In this document: positions 23,151 to 38,552 of the stretch, piece by piece | Position numbering within the stretch: the stretch's first letter is position 1 | How the letters are laid out: each line of letters starts with the position of its first letter | Origin: Ophiura sarsii | Lineage: Eukaryota > Echinodermata > Ophiuroidea > Amphilepidida > Ophiuridae | Assembly: GCA_035610835.1 (NCBI GenBank) | Contig: CM069449.1 | Coordinates: forward strand, 12,047,855 to 12,111,854 | Length of the DNA stretch: 64,000 bases | Direction: 5' to 3' | Notes under the pieces: model-generated | The model's database searches: none | Seen by the model: the letters and a program-made list of their open reading frames with translations, nothing else | What the model was told of the DNA's origin: nothing | Made by a program: the position numbers and the translations under genes

Positions 23151-25389
23151 CATTGAAATAAGTACAAACGTGCCTAGTATTGGTCCAGTAATCCTTGAGA
23201 TAGACTTTGAAAGTTGAAATGTTTTTTAAAAATCTGCTTTGCGTATACCGCGTGGAAAGCGTTAAATCGTCCCTCTTCAGAGTTGAAATGTGTTTGGATT
23301 AAGTCGTCACATTAATTAAATTAAATACAAACACCTCAGAATTTAACAGTCACAATAATTTATTCACTATGTATTTTATGTCGGTAATGCTATACATTTC
23401 AAGTATATGACAAGATACATAATCATAATGACCTTTACATTTACACACATTTAGATATATTCAACAATTCAATCGTACGAACAATTCCTTAACATTCACC
23501 GTTCCCATTCATATTACACACGATGACGGGCCTAAACCATCCTGATAATCATGCCAAATCTCAGAAGAATAGCTTATATACTTTTGGAGATACACGCCAA
23601 AAACCAAATTTAGATGATTTCCTTAAGCGATTTTATACACAATCATAGAAAAAAGGTGTTCGAACACTGACCATTGTTTGCACCGTTTAATTACCCTATA
23701 GTACGCATTTTTAGAGTCATGTGAAAATACCAATTTGCATCTGCTAGCCTGAAAGCCCCCCTTCAATATACCCCTCCCCTCCCCCCACCAATCAATGTTG
23801 CTAGGCCACGGGCTGATGTTTGGCAAGTTGGGCGACTCAACATTGATCAGGGGGGAAAGGGGGATGACTTTACATTAGGCCTACTAAGTGTTCGAACACT
23901 TTTTTCTAACATTGTCTGAGCTATTGAAAACACGCGCTGTCATGCCTCACGTTTTACATCATAACTTGAGAACCACTCAATCGATATCAATGTGATTTTC
24001 ACACATTGTAGCGTATACAATGCGCAATAAGACCACTTAATATTATTAATAAATATTAAGTACTTTTTACAAAGTGATGATTTTCAACCAATATTTCCTT
24101 CAAATTTCAACATATTTAGAATGGCGCAATTCGTATATGTACAGGTAACGGTTAAATAAATGGAACACACATGTAATATTTTGGTATTAATGACAACCAA
24201 TTTCATCTAAACGTTGATACAAACTCGAATGCGAGTTCATGGGTAATATTTAAGTCATGTACATACTATATATATAGCATATAGGCCCTAACTGCTATCT
24301 ACGTTAGATAGCAATAACCACTATAGCACCAAATGCCCACGCCACAATGATAGAATATATTGTTATGAACATTAATTAGCATCACGTCATAGCATAAAAA
24401 GAAAAAAGAAAAAGAAATGAATAACTTAAGAATAAATAAAAATACATGAATGAAAATAAGATCTAGAAGAGAATTAAAAAAAGAAAAGAATAAGTAATAA
24501 AAGTAAGATAGGCCAATGACAGATTCGAACCCACTACCATTAAATATAGGTTTGGTAACAAGCAAGCGATCTATCGACCGAGCTAAACGAGGTGTTGATA
24601 GTGAAAGGTTTTCAGAAAAGATACTATTGCATTCGATGGAATAATGAAGTGTATCCGTAAAACAGAGCGGAACGGACTACTAAGGTGTTTGTAACATGAT
24701 TGGCACTCACCTCTTCTACATTCCATTGAATTGGTACATGACATCAATGACTTGTTTGGATTAGCCTATCAGATACACATCCAATAGGAACACCTTGAGT
24801 CTTAAAAGACTGAACAAAGTTTAGTGAGAGCAACAACATATCTACAAATACAATGCACGGAGAAGCTGAAAGGTGATGGTAAAGGTAAAACGTTGGCGAT
24901 TTCTCATTGGCATAACACACACTGCAACGATTCTCCGTCTTTTAAAAAAAGAAACTATAGTATATAATTTTACTTGTTGGTGAATCGTTCAAAGTGCGTG
25001 TTTGTCTATGAGCATGATGATGGTAAAACGTTAACGGTTGACCATTTACCAAAATCATCAATATATAGAACCCGTTTGATCAATGTAGGCTATAGTTTTG
25101 CGTCATCAGTCTGAGAGAACATTATTTTAATAATGTAAGAGATGATTACTGACCATAATTTGTTGTCGGAAAAATAGTATTGCAGAAAAGATGTAGTGAC
25201 ACGCTCAATTATTACGCATATTAATAAAAGTTCGATTAGGCCTAACTCATGATAAAACCATATAATAATTATAGTAAAACATCAATTGAATGTTTAGAAA
25301 TCCATCAATTTGTTATAGTTAGCACTTGACATGAACAATGTTCTTGACCTTTATAAAATAGTTAGATCATGCCCTACTTTACTGAAATG
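23151..25389. repeat. Macrosatellite unit 10 (2239 bp, MITE present)
   Basis: MITE 23640-23914; tRNA-like 24511-24592 (minus). Private pair of changes shared with units 12 and 13: T at 24304 and G at 24734. Confidence 0.95.
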
Positions 25390-27357
25390 CATTGAAATAA
25401 GTACAAACGTGCCTAGTATTGGTCCAGTAATCCTTGAGATAGACTTTGAAAGTTGAAATGTTTTTTAAAAATCTGCTTTGCGTATACCGCGTGGAAAGCG
25501 TTAAATCGTCCCTCTTCAGAGTTGAAATGTGTTTGGATTAAGTCGTCACATTAATTAAATTAAATACAAACACCTCAGAATTTAACAGTCACAATAATTT
25601 ATTCACTATGTATTTTATGTCGGTAATGCTATACATTTCAAGTATATGACAAGATACATAATCATAATGACCTTTACATTTACACACATTTAGATATATT
25701 CAACAATTCAATCGTACGAACAATTCCTTAACATTCACCGTTCCCATTCATATTACACACGATGACGGGCCTAAACCATCCTGATAATCATGCCAAATCT
25801 CAGAAGAATAGCTTATATACTTTTGGAGATACACGCCAAAAACCAAATTTAGATGATTTCCTTAAGCGATTTTATACACATGTCTGAGCTATTGAAAACA
25901 CGCGCTGTCATGCCTCACGTTTTACATCATAACTTGAGAACCACTCAATCGATATCAATGTGATTTTCACACATTGTAGCGTATACAATGCGCAATAAGA
26001 CCACTTAATATTATTAATAAATATTAAGTACTTTTTACAAAGTGATGATTTTCAACCAATATTTCCTTCAAATTTCAACATATTTAGAATGGCGCAATTC
26101 GTATATGTACAGGTAACGGTTAAATAAATGGAACACACATGTAATATTTTGGTATTAATGACAACCAATTTCATCTAAACGTTGATACAAACTCGAATGC
26201 GAGTTCATGGGTAATATTTAAGTCATGTACATACTATATATATAGCATATAGGCCCTAACTGCTATCTACGGTAGATAGCAATAACCACTATAGCACCAA
26301 ATGCCCACGCCACAATGATAGAATATATTGTTATGAACATTAATTAGCATCACGTCATAGCATAAAAAGAAAAAAGAAAAAGAAATGAATAACTTAAGAA
26401 TAAATAAAAATACATGAATGAAAATAAGATCTAGAAGAGAATTAAAAAAAGAAAAGAATAAGTAATAAAAGTAAGATAGGCCAATGACAGATTCGAACCC
26501 ACTACCATTAAATATAGGTTTGGTAACAAGCAAGCGATCTATCGACCGAGCTAAACGAGGTGTTGATAGTGAAAGGTTTTCAGAAAAGATACTATTGCAT
26601 TCGATGGAATAATGAAGTGTATCCGTAAAACAGAGCGGAACGGACTACTAAGGTGTTTGTAACATGATTGGCACTCACCTCTTCTACATTCCATTGAATT
26701 GATACATGACATCAATGACTTGTTTGGATTAGCCTATCAGATACACATCCAATAGGAACACCTTGAGTCTTAAAAGACTGAACAAAGTTTAGTGAGAGCA
26801 ACAACATATCTACAAATACAATGCACGGAGAAGCTGAAAGGTGATGGTAAAGGTAAAACGTTGGCGATTTCTCATTGGCATAACACACACTGCAACGATT
26901 CTCCGTCTTTTAAAAAAAGAAACTATAGTATATAATTTTACTTGTTGGTGAATCGTTCAAAGTGCGTGTTTGTCTATGAGCATGATGATGGTAAAACGTT
27001 AACGGTTGACCATTTACCAAAATCATCAATATATAGAACCCGTTTGATCAATGTAGGCTATAGTTTTGCGTCATCAGTCTGAGAGAACATTATTTTAATA
27101 ATGTAAGAGATGATTACTGACCATAATTTGTTGTCGGAAAAATAGTATTGCAGAAAAGATGTAGTGACACGCTCAATTATTACGCATATTAATAAAAGTT
27201 CGATTAGGCCTAACTCATGATAAAACCATATAATAATTATAGTAAAACATCAATTGAATGTTTAGAAATCCATCAATTTGTTATAGTTAGCACTTGACAT
27301 GAACAATGTTCTTGACCTTTATAAAATAGTTAGATCATGCCCTACTTTACTGAAATG
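25390..27357. repeat. Macrosatellite unit 11 (1968 bp, MITE absent)
   Basis: First short unit. The block is missing between 25880 and 25881. It lacks the two changes of its neighbours 10 and 12, and has C at the 3849-equivalent site, unlike all later short units. tRNA-like 26479-26560 (minus). Confidence 0.95.
25873..25888. other. MITE-empty site, junction class 1968
   Basis: The junction reads TATACACA then TGTCTG. Relative to unit 1, bases 3491-3761 (271 bp) are absent. Only CA and TG of the element's terminal bases remain. The join is unique, with no ambiguous microhomology. The same join occurs at 56408/56409 and 62854/62855. Confidence 0.9.
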
Positions 27358-29596
27358 CATTGAAATAAGTACAAACGTGCCTAGTATTGGTCCAGTAATC
27401 CTTGAGATAGACTTTGAAAGTTGAAATGTTTTTTAAAAATCTGCTTTGCGTATACCGCGTGGAAAGCGTTAAATCGTCCCTCTTCAGAGTTGAAATGTGT
27501 TTGGATTAAGTCGTCACATTAATTAAATTAAATACAAACACCTCAGAATTTAACAGTCACAATAATTTATTCACTATGTATTTTATGTCGGTAATGCTAT
27601 ACATTTCAAGTATATGACAAGATACATAATCATAATGACCTTTACATTTACACACATTTAGATATATTCAACAATTCAATCGTACGAACAATTCCTTAAC
27701 ATTCACCGTTCCCATTCATATTACACACGATGACGGGCCTAAACCATCCTGATAATCATGCCAAATCTCAGAAGAATAGCTTATATACTTTTGGAGATAC
27801 ACGCCAAAAACCAAATTTAGATGATTTCCTTAAGCGATTTTATACACAATCATAGAAAAAAGGTGTTCGAACACTGACCATTGTTTGCACCGTTTAATTA
27901 CCCTATAGTACGCATTTTTAGAGTCATGTGAAAATACCAATTTGCATCTGCTAGCCTGAAAGCCCCCCTTCAATATACCCCTCCCCTCCCCCCACCAATC
28001 AATGTTGCTAGGCCACGGGCTGATGTTTGGCAAGTTGGGCGACTCAACATTGATCAGGGGGGAAAGGGGGATGACTTTACATTAGGCCTACTAAGTGTTC
28101 GAACACTTTTTTCTAACATTGTCTGAGCTATTGAAAACACGCGCTGTCATGCCTCACGTTTTACATCATAACTTGAGAACCACTCAATCGATATCAATGT
28201 GATTTTCACACATTGTAGCGTATACAATGCGCAATAAGACCACTTAATATTATTAATAAATATTAAGTACTTTTTACAAAGTGATGATTTTCAACCAATA
28301 TTTCCTTCAAATTTCAACATATTTAGAATGGCGCAATTCGTATATGTACAGGTAACGGTTAAATAAATGGAACACACATGTAATATTTTGGTATTAATGA
28401 CAACCAATTTCATCTAAACGTTGATACAAACTCGAATGCGAGTTCATGGGTAATATTTAAGTCATGTACATACTATATATATAGCATATAGGCCCTAACT
28501 GCTATCTACGTTAGATAGCAATAACCACTATAGCACCAAATGCCCACGCCACAATGATAGAATATATTGTTATGAACATTAATTAGCATCACGTCATAGC
28601 ATAAAAAGAAAAAAGAAAAAGAAATGAATAACTTAAGAATAAATAAAAATACATGAATGAAAATAAGATCTAGAAGAGAATTAAAAAAAGAAAAGAATAA
28701 GTAATAAAAGTAAGATAGGCCAATGACAGATTCGAACCCACTACCATTAAATATAGGTTTGGTAACAAGCAAGCGATCTATCGACCGAGCTAAACGAGGT
28801 GTTGATAGTGAAAGGTTTTCAGAAAAGATACTATTGCATTCGATGGAATAATGAAGTGTATCCGTAAAACAGAGCGGAACGGACTACTAAGGTGTTTGTA
28901 ACATGATTGGCACTCACCTCTTCTACATTCCATTGAATTGGTACATGACATCAATGACTTGTTTGGATTAGCCTATCAGATACACATCCAATAGGAACAC
29001 CTTGAGTCTTAAAAGACTGAACAAAGTTTAGTGAGAGCAACAACATATCTACAAATACAATGCACGGAGAAGCTGAAAGGTGATGGTAAAGGTAAAACGT
29101 TGGCGATTTCTCATTGGCATAACACACACTGCAACGATTCTCCGTCTTTTAAAAAAAGAAACTATAGTATATAATTTTACTTGTTGGTGAATCGTTCAAA
29201 GTGCGTGTTTGTCTATGAGCATGATGATGGTAAAACGTTAACGGTTGACCATTTACCAAAATCATCAATATATAGAACCCGTTTGATCAATGTAGGCTAT
29301 AGTTTTGCGTCATCAGTCTGAGAGAACATTATTTTAATAATGTAAGAGATGATTACTGACCATAATTTGTTGTCGGAAAAATAGTATTGCAGAAAAGATG
29401 TAGTGACACGCTCAATTATTACGCATATTAATAAAAGTTCGATTAGGCCTAACTCATGATAAAACCATATAATAATTATAGTAAAACATCAATTGAATGT
29501 TTAGAAATCCATCAATTTGTTATAGTTAGCACTTGACATGAACAATGTTCTTGACCTTTATAAAATAGTTAGATCATGCCCTACTTTACTGAAATG
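27358..29596. repeat. Macrosatellite unit 12 (2239 bp, MITE present)
   Basis: MITE 27847-28121; tRNA-like 28718-28799 (minus). Shares T at 28511 and G at 28941 with units 10 and 13. Confidence 0.95.
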
Positions 29597-31835
29597 CATT
29601 GAAATAAGTACAAACGTGCCTAGTATTGGTCCAGTAATCCTTGAGATAGACTTTGAAAGTTGAAATGTTTTTTAAAAATCTGCTTTGCGTATACCGCGTG
29701 GAAAGCGTTAAATCGTCCCTCTTCAGAGTTGAAATGTGTTTGGATTAAGTCGTCACATTAATTAAATTAAATACAAACACCTCAGAATTTAACAGTCACA
29801 ATAATTTATTCACTATGTATTTTATGTCGGTAATGCTATACATTTCAAGTATATGACAAGATACATAATCATAATGACCTTTACATTTACACACATTTAG
29901 ATATATTCAACAATTCAATCGTACGAACAATTCCTTAACATTCACCGTTCCCATTCATATTACACACGATGACGGGCCTAAACCATCCTGATAATCATGC
30001 CAAATCTCAGAAGAATAGCTTATATACTTTTGGAGATACACGCCAAAAACCAAATTTAGATGATTTCCTTAAGCGATTTTATACACAATCATAGAAAAAA
30101 GGTGTTCGAACACTGACCATTGTTTGCACCGTTTAATTACCCTATAGTACGCATTTTTAGAGTCATGTGAAAATACCAATTTGCATCTGCTAGCCTGAAA
30201 GCCCCCCTTCAATATACCCCTCCCCTCCCCCCACCAATCAATGTTGCTAGGCCACGGGCTGATGTTTGGCAAGTTGGGCGACTCAACATTGATCAGGGGG
30301 GAAAGGGGGATGACTTTACATTAGGCCTACTAAGTGTTCGAACACTTTTTTCTAACATTGTCTGAGCTATTGAAAACACGCGCTGTCATGCCTCACGTTT
30401 TACATCATAACTTGAGAACCACTCAATCGATATCAATGTGATTTTCACACATTGTAGCGTATACAATGCGCAATAAGACCACTTAATATTATTAATAAAT
30501 ATTAAGTACTTTTTACAAAGTGATGATTTTCAACCAATATTTCCTTCAAATTTCAACATATTTAGAATGGCGCAATTCGTATATGTACAGGTAACGGTTA
30601 AATAAATGGAACACACATGTAATATTTTGGTATTAATGACAACCAATTTCATCTAAACGTTGATACAAACTCGAATGCGAGTTCATGGGTAATATTTAAG
30701 TCATGTACATACTATATATATAGCATATAGGCCCTAACTGCTATCTACGTTAGATAGCAATAACCACTATAGCACCAAATGCCCACGCCACAATGATAGA
30801 ATATATTGTTATGAACATTAATTAGCATCACGTCATAGCATAAAAAGAAAAAAGAAAAAGAAATGAATAACTTAAGAATAAATAAAAATACATGAATGAA
30901 AATAAGATCTAGAAGAGAATTAAAAAAAGAAAAGAATAAGTAATAAAAGTAAGATAGGCCAATGACAGATTCGAACCCACTACCATTAAATATAGGTTTG
31001 GTAACAAGCAAGCGATCTATCGACCGAGCTAAACGAGGTGTTGATAGTGAAAGGTTTTCAGAAAAGATACTATTGCATTCGATGGAATAATGAAGTGTAT
31101 CCGTAAAACAGAGCGGAACGGACTACTAAGGTGTTTGTAACATGATTGGCACTCACCTCTTCTACATTCCATTGAATTGGTACATGACATCAATGACTTG
31201 TTTGGATTAGCCTATCAGATACACATCCAATAGGAACACCTTGAGTCTTAAAAGACTGAACAAAGTTTAGTGAGAGCAACAACATATCTACAAATACAAT
31301 GCACGGAGAAGCTGAAAGGTGATGGTAAAGGTAAAACGTTGGCGATTTCTCATTGGCATAACACACACTGCAACGATTCTCCGTCTTTTAAAAAAAGAAA
31401 CTATAGTATATAATTTTACTTGTTGGTGAATCGTTCAAAGTGCGTGTTTGTCTATGAGCATGATGATGGTAAAACGTTAACGGTTGACCATTTACCAAAA
31501 TCATCAATATATAGAACCCGTTTGATCAATGTAGGCTATAGTTTTGCGTCATCAGTCTGAGAGAACATTATTTTAATAATGTAAGAGATGATTACTGACC
31601 ATAATTTGTTGTCGGAAAAATAGTATTGCAGAAAAGATGTAGTGACACGCTCAATTATTACGCATATTAATAAAAGTTCGATTAGGCCTAACTCATGATA
31701 AAACCATATAATAATTATAGTAAAACATCAATTGAATGTTTAGAAATCCATTAATTTGTTATAGTTAGCACTTGACATGAACAATGTTCTTGACCTTTAT
31801 AAAATAGTTAGATCATGCCCTACTTTACTGAAATG
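29597..31835. repeat. Macrosatellite unit 13 (2239 bp, MITE present)
   Basis: MITE 30086-30360; tRNA-like 30957-31038 (minus). Shares T at 30750 and G at 31180 with units 10 and 12, plus a private C to T at 31752. Confidence 0.95.
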
Positions 31836-34074
31836 CATTGAAATAAGTACAAACGTGCCTAGTATTGGTCCAGTAATCCTTGAGATAGACTTTGAAAGTT
31901 GAAATGTTTTTTAAAAATCTGCTTTGCGTATACCGCGTGGAAAGCGTTAAATCGTCCCTCTTCAGAGTTGAAATGTGTTTGGATTAAGTCGTCACATTAA
32001 TTAAATTAAATACAAACACCTCAGAATTTAACAGTCACAATAATTTATTCACTATGTATTTTATGTCGGTAATGCTATACATTTCAAGTATATGACAAGA
32101 TACATAATCATAATGACCTTTACATTTACACACATTTAGATATATTCAACAATTCAATCGTACGAACAATTCCTTAACATTCACCGTTCCCATTCATATT
32201 ACACACGATGACGGGCCTAAACCATCCTGATAATCATGCCAAATCTCAGAAGAATAGCTTATATACTTTTGGAGATACACGCCAAAAACCAAATTTAGAT
32301 GATTTCCTTAAGCGATTTTATACACAATCATAGAAAAAAGGTGTTCGAACACTGACCATTGTTTGCACCGTTTAATTACTCTATAGTACGCATTTTTAGA
32401 GTCATGTGAAAATACCAATTTGCATCTGCTAGCCTGAAAGCCCCCCTTCAATATACCCCTCCCCTCCCCCCACCAATCAATGTTGCTAGGCCACGGGCTG
32501 ATGTTTGGCAAGTTGGGCGACTCAACATTGATCAGGGGGGAAAGGGGGATGACTTTACATTAGGCCTACTAAGTGTTCGAACACTTTTTTCTAACATTGT
32601 CTGAGCTATTGAAAACACGCGCTGTCATGCCTCACGTTTTACATCATAACTTGAGAACCACTCAATCGATATCAATGTGATTTTCACACATTGTAGCGTA
32701 TACAATGCGCAATAAGACCACTTAATATTATTAATAAATATTAAGTACTTTTTACAAAGTGATGATTTTCAACCAATATTTCCTTCAAATTTCAACATAT
32801 TTAGAATGGCGCAATTCGTATATGTACAGGTAACGGTTAAATAAATGGAACACACATGTAATATTTTGGTATTAATGACAACCAATTTCATCTAAACGTT
32901 GATACAAACTCGAATGCGAGTTCATGGGTAATATTTAAGTCATGTACATACTATATATATAGCATATAGGCCCTAACTGCTATCTACGGTAGATAGCAAT
33001 AACCACTATAGCACCAAATGCCCACGCCACAATGATAGAATATATTGTTATGAACATTAATTAGCATCACGTCATAGCATAAAAAGAAAAAAGAAAAAGA
33101 AATGAATAACTTAAGAATAAATAAAAATACATGAATGAAAATAAGATCTAGAAGAGAATTAAAAAAAGAAAAGAATAAGTAATAAAAGTAAGATAGGCCA
33201 ATGACAGATTCGAACCCACTACCATTAAATATAGGTTTGGTAACAAGCAAGCGATCTATCGACCGAGCTAAACGAGGTGTTGATAGTGAAAGGTTTTCAG
33301 AAAAGATACTATTGCATTCGATGGAATAATGAAGTGTATCCGTAAAACAGAGCGGAACGGACTACTAAGGTGTTTGTAACATGATTGGCACTCACCTCTT
33401 CTACATTCCATTGAATTGATACATGACATCAATGACTTGTTTGGATTAGCCTATCAGATACACATCCAATAGGAACACCTTGAGTCTTAAAAGACTGAAC
33501 AAAGTTTAGTGAGAGCAACAACATATCTACAAATACAATGCACGGAGAAGCTGAAAGGTGATGGTAAAGGTAAAACGTTGGCGATTTCTCATTGGCATAA
33601 CACACACTGCAACGATTCTCCGTCTTTTAAAAAAAGAAACTATAGTATATAATTTTACTTGTTGGTGAATCGTTCAAAGTGCGTGTTTGTCTATGAGCAT
33701 GATGATGGTAAAACGTTAACGGTTGACCATTTACCAAAATCATCAATATATAGAACCCGTTTGATCAATGTAGGCTATAGTTTTGCGTCATCAGTCTGAG
33801 AGAACATTATTTTAATAATGTAAGAGATGATTACTGACCATAATTTGTTGTCGGAAAAATAGTATTGCAGAAAAGATGTAGTGACACGCTCAATTATTAC
33901 GCATATTAATAAAAGTTCGATTAGGCCTAACTCATGATAAAACCATATAATAATTATAGTAAAACATCAATTGAATGTTTAGAAATCCATCAATTTGTTA
34001 TAGTTAGCACTTGACATGAACAATGTTCTTGACCTTTATAAAATAGTTAGATCATGCCCTACTTTACTGAAATG
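31836..34074. repeat. Macrosatellite unit 14 (2239 bp, MITE present)
   Basis: MITE 32325-32599 with a private C to T at 32380; tRNA-like 33196-33277 (minus). Confidence 0.95.
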
Positions 34075-36313
34075 CATTGAAATAAGTACAAACGTGCCTA
34101 GTATTGGTCCAGTAATCCTTGAGATAGACTTTGAAAGTTGAAATGTTTTTTAAAAATCTGCTTTGCGTATACCGCGTGGAAAGCGTTAAATCGTCCCTCT
34201 TCAGAGTTGAAATGTGTTTGGATTAAGTCGTCACATTAATTAAATTAAATACAAACACCTCAGAATTTAACAGTCACAATAATTTATTCACTATGTATTT
34301 TATGTCGGTAATGCTATACATTTCAAGTATATGACAAGATACATAATCATAATGACCTTTACATTTACACACATTTAGATATATTCAACAATTCAATCGT
34401 ACGAACAATTCCTTAACATTCACCGTTCCCATTCATATTACACACGATGACGGGCCTAAACCATCCTGATAATCATGCCAAATCTCAGAAGAATAGCTTA
34501 TATACTTTTGGAGATACACGCCAAAAACCAAATTTAGATGATTTCCTTAAGCGATTTTATACACAATCATAGAAAAAAGGTGTTCGAACACTGACCATTG
34601 TTTGCACCGTTTAATTACCCTATAGTACGCATTTTTAGAGTCATGTGAAAATACCAATTTGCATCTGCTAGCCTGAAAGCCCCCCTTCAATATACCCCTC
34701 CCCTCCCCCCACCAATCAATGTTGCTAGGCCACGGGCTGATGTTTGGCAAGTTGGGCGACTCAACATTGATCAGGGGGGAAAGGGGGATGACTTTACATT
34801 AGGCCTACTAAGTGTTCGAACACTTTTTTCTAACATTGTCTGAGCTATTGAAAACACGCGCTGTCATGCCTCACGTTTTACATCATAACTTGAGAACCAC
34901 TCAATCGATATCAATGTGATTTTCACACATTGTAGCGTATACAATGCGCAATAAGACCACTTAATATTATTAATAAATATTAAGTACTTTTTACAAAGTG
35001 ATGATTTTCAACCAATATTTCCTTCAAATTTCAACATATTTAGAATGGCGCAATTCGTATATGTACAGGTAACGGTTAAATAAATGGAACACACATGTAA
35101 TATTTTGGTATTAATGACAACCAATTTCATCTAAACGTTGATACAAACTCGAATGCGAGTTCATGGGTAATATTTAAGTCATGTACATACTATATATATA
35201 GCATATAGGCCCTAACTGCTATCTACGGTAGATAGCAATAACCACTATAGCACCAAATGCCCACGCCACAATGATAGAATATATTGTTATGAACATTAAT
35301 TAGCATCACGTCATAGCATAAAAAGAAAAAAGAAAAAGAAATGAATAACTTAAGAATAAATAAAAATACATGAATGAAAATAAGATCTAGAAGAGAATTA
35401 AAAAAAGAAAAGAATAAGTAATAAAAGTAAGATAGGCCAATGACAGATTCGAACCCACTACCATTAAATATAGGTTTGGTAACAAGCAAGCGATCTATCG
35501 ACCGAGCTAAACGAGGTGTTGATAGTGAAAGGTTTTCAGAAAAGATACTATTGCATTCGATGGAATAATGAAGTGTATCCGTAAAACAGAGCGGAACGGA
35601 CTACTAAGGTGTTTGTAACATGATTGGCACTCACCTCTTCTACATTCCATTGAATTGATACATGACATCAATGACTTGTTTGGATTAGCCTATCAGATAC
35701 ACATCCAATAGGAACACCTTGAGTCTTAAAAGACTGAACAAAGTTTAGTGAGAGCAACAACATATCTACAAATACAATGCACGGAGAAGCTGAAAGGTGA
35801 TGGTAAAGGTAAAACGTTGGCGATTTCTCATTGGCATAACACACACTGCAACGATTCTCCGTCTTTTAAAAAAAGAAACTATAGTATATAATTTTACTTG
35901 TTGGTGAATCGTTCAAAGTGCGTGTTTGTCTATGAGCATGATGATGGTAAAACGTTAACGGTTGACCATTTACCAAAATCATCAATATATAGAACCCGTT
36001 TGATCAATGTAGGCTATAGTTTTGCGTCATCAGTCTGAGAGAACATTATTTTAATAATGTAAGAGATGATTACTGACCATAATTTGTTGTCGGAAAAATA
36101 GTATTGCAGAAAAGATGTAGTGACACGCTCAATTATTACGCATATTAATAAAAGTTCGATTAGGCCTAACTCATGATAAAACCATATAATAATTATAGTA
36201 AAACATCAATTGAATGTTTAGAAATCCATCAATTTGTTATAGTTAGCACTTGACATGAACAATGTTCTTGACCTTTATAAAATAGTTAGATCATGCCCTA
36301 CTTTACTGAAATG
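34075..36313. repeat. Macrosatellite unit 15 (2239 bp, MITE present)
   Basis: MITE 34564-34838; tRNA-like 35435-35516 (minus). Consensus for this zone. Confidence 0.95.
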
Positions 36314-38552
36314 CATTGAAATAAGTACAAACGTGCCTAGTATTGGTCCAGTAATCCTTGAGATAGACTTTGAAAGTTGAAATGTTTTTTAAAAATCTGC
36401 TTTGCGTATACCGCGTGGAAAGCGTTAAATCGTCCCTCTTCAGAGTTGAAATGTGTTTGGATTAAGTCGTCACATTAATTAAATTAAATACAAACACCTC
36501 AGAATTTAACAGTCACAATAATTTATTCACTATGTATTTTATGTCGGTAATGCTATACATTTCAAGTATATGACAAGATACATAATCATAATGACCTTTA
36601 CATTTACACACATTTAGATATATTCAACAATTCAATCGTACGAACAATTCCTTAACATTCACCGTTCCCATTCATATTACACACGATGACGGGCCTAAAC
36701 CATCCTGATAATCATGCCAAATCTCAGAAGAATAGCTTATATACTTTTGGAGATACACGCCAAAAACCAAATTTAGATGATTTCCTTAAGCGATTTTATA
36801 CACAATCATAGAAAAAAGGTGTTCGAACACTGACCATTGTTTGCACCGTTTAATTACCCTATAGTACGCATTTTTAGAGTCATGTGAAAATACCAATTTG
36901 CATCTGCTAGCCTGAAAGCCCCCCTTCAATATACCCCTCCCCTCCCCCCACCAATCAATGTTGCTAGGCCACGGGCTGATGTTTGGCAAGTTGGGCGACT
37001 CAACATTGATCAGGGGGGAAAGGGGGATGACTTTACATTAGGCCTACTAAGTGTTCGAACACTTTTTTCTAACATTGTCTGAGCTATTGAAAACACGCGC
37101 TGTCATGCCTCACGTTTTACATCATAACTTGAGAACCACTCAATCGATATCAATGTGATTTTCACACATTGTAGCGTATACAATGCGCAATAAGACCACT
37201 TAATATTATTAATAAATATTAAGTACTTTTTACAAAGTGATGATTTTCAACCAATATTTCCTTCAAATTTCAACATATTTAGAATGGCGCAATTCGTATA
37301 TGTACAGGTAACGGTTAAATAAATGGAACACACATGTAATATTTTGGTATTAATGACAACCAATTTCATCTAAACGTTGATACAAACTCGAATGCGAGTT
37401 CATGGGTAATATTTAAGTCATGTACATACTATATATATAGCATATAGGCCCTAACTGCTATCTACGGTAGATAGCAATAACCACTATAGCACCAAATGCC
37501 CACGCCACAATGATAGAATATATTGTTATGAACATTAATTAGCATCACGTCATAGCATAAAAAGAAAAAAGAAAAAGAAATGAATAACTTAAGAATAAAT
37601 AAAAATACATGAATGAAAATAAGATCTAGAAGAGAATTAAAAAAAGAAAAGAATAAGTAATAAAAGTAAGATAGGCCAATGACAGATTCGAACCCACTAC
37701 CATTAAATATAGGTTTGGTAACAAGCAAGCGATCTATCGACCGAGCTAAACGAGGTGTTGATAGTGAAAGGTTTTCAGAAAAGATACTATTGCATTCGAT
37801 GGAATAATGAAGTGTATCCGTAAAACAGAGCGGAACGGACTACTAAGGTGTTTGTAACATGATTGGCACTCACCTCTTCTACATTCCATTGAATTGATAC
37901 ATGACATCAATGACTTGTTTGGATTAGCCTATCAGATACACATCCAATAGGAACACCTTGAGTCTTAAAAGACTGAACAAAGTTTAGTGAGAGCAACAAC
38001 ATATCTACAAATACAATGCACGGAGAAGCTGAAAGGTGATGGTAAAGGTAAAACGTTGGCGATTTCTCATTGGCATAACACACACTGCAACGATTCTCCG
38101 TCTTTTAAAAAAAGAAACTATAGTATATAATTTTACTTGTTGGTGAATCGTTCAAAGTGCGTGTTTGTCTATGAGCATGATGATGGTAAAACGTTAACGG
38201 TTGACCATTTACCAAAATCATCAATATATAGAACCCGTTTGATCAATGTAGGCTATAGTTTTGCGTCATCAGTCTGAGAGAACATTATTTTAATAATGTA
38301 AGAGATGATTACTGACCATAATTTGTTGTCGGAAAAATAGTATTGCAGAAAAGATGTAGTGACACGCTCAATTATTACGCATATTAATAAAAGTTCGATT
38401 AGGCCTAACTCATGATAAAACCATATAATAATTATAGTAAAACATCAATTGAATGTTTAGAAATCCATCAATTTGTTATAGTTAGCACTTGACATGAACA
38501 ATGTTCTTGACCTTTATAAAATAGTTAGATCATGCCCTACTTTACTGAAATG
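36314..38552. repeat. Macrosatellite unit 16 (2239 bp, MITE present)
   Basis: MITE 36803-37077; tRNA-like 37674-37755 (minus). Last unit with C at the 3849-equivalent site. Confidence 0.95.
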
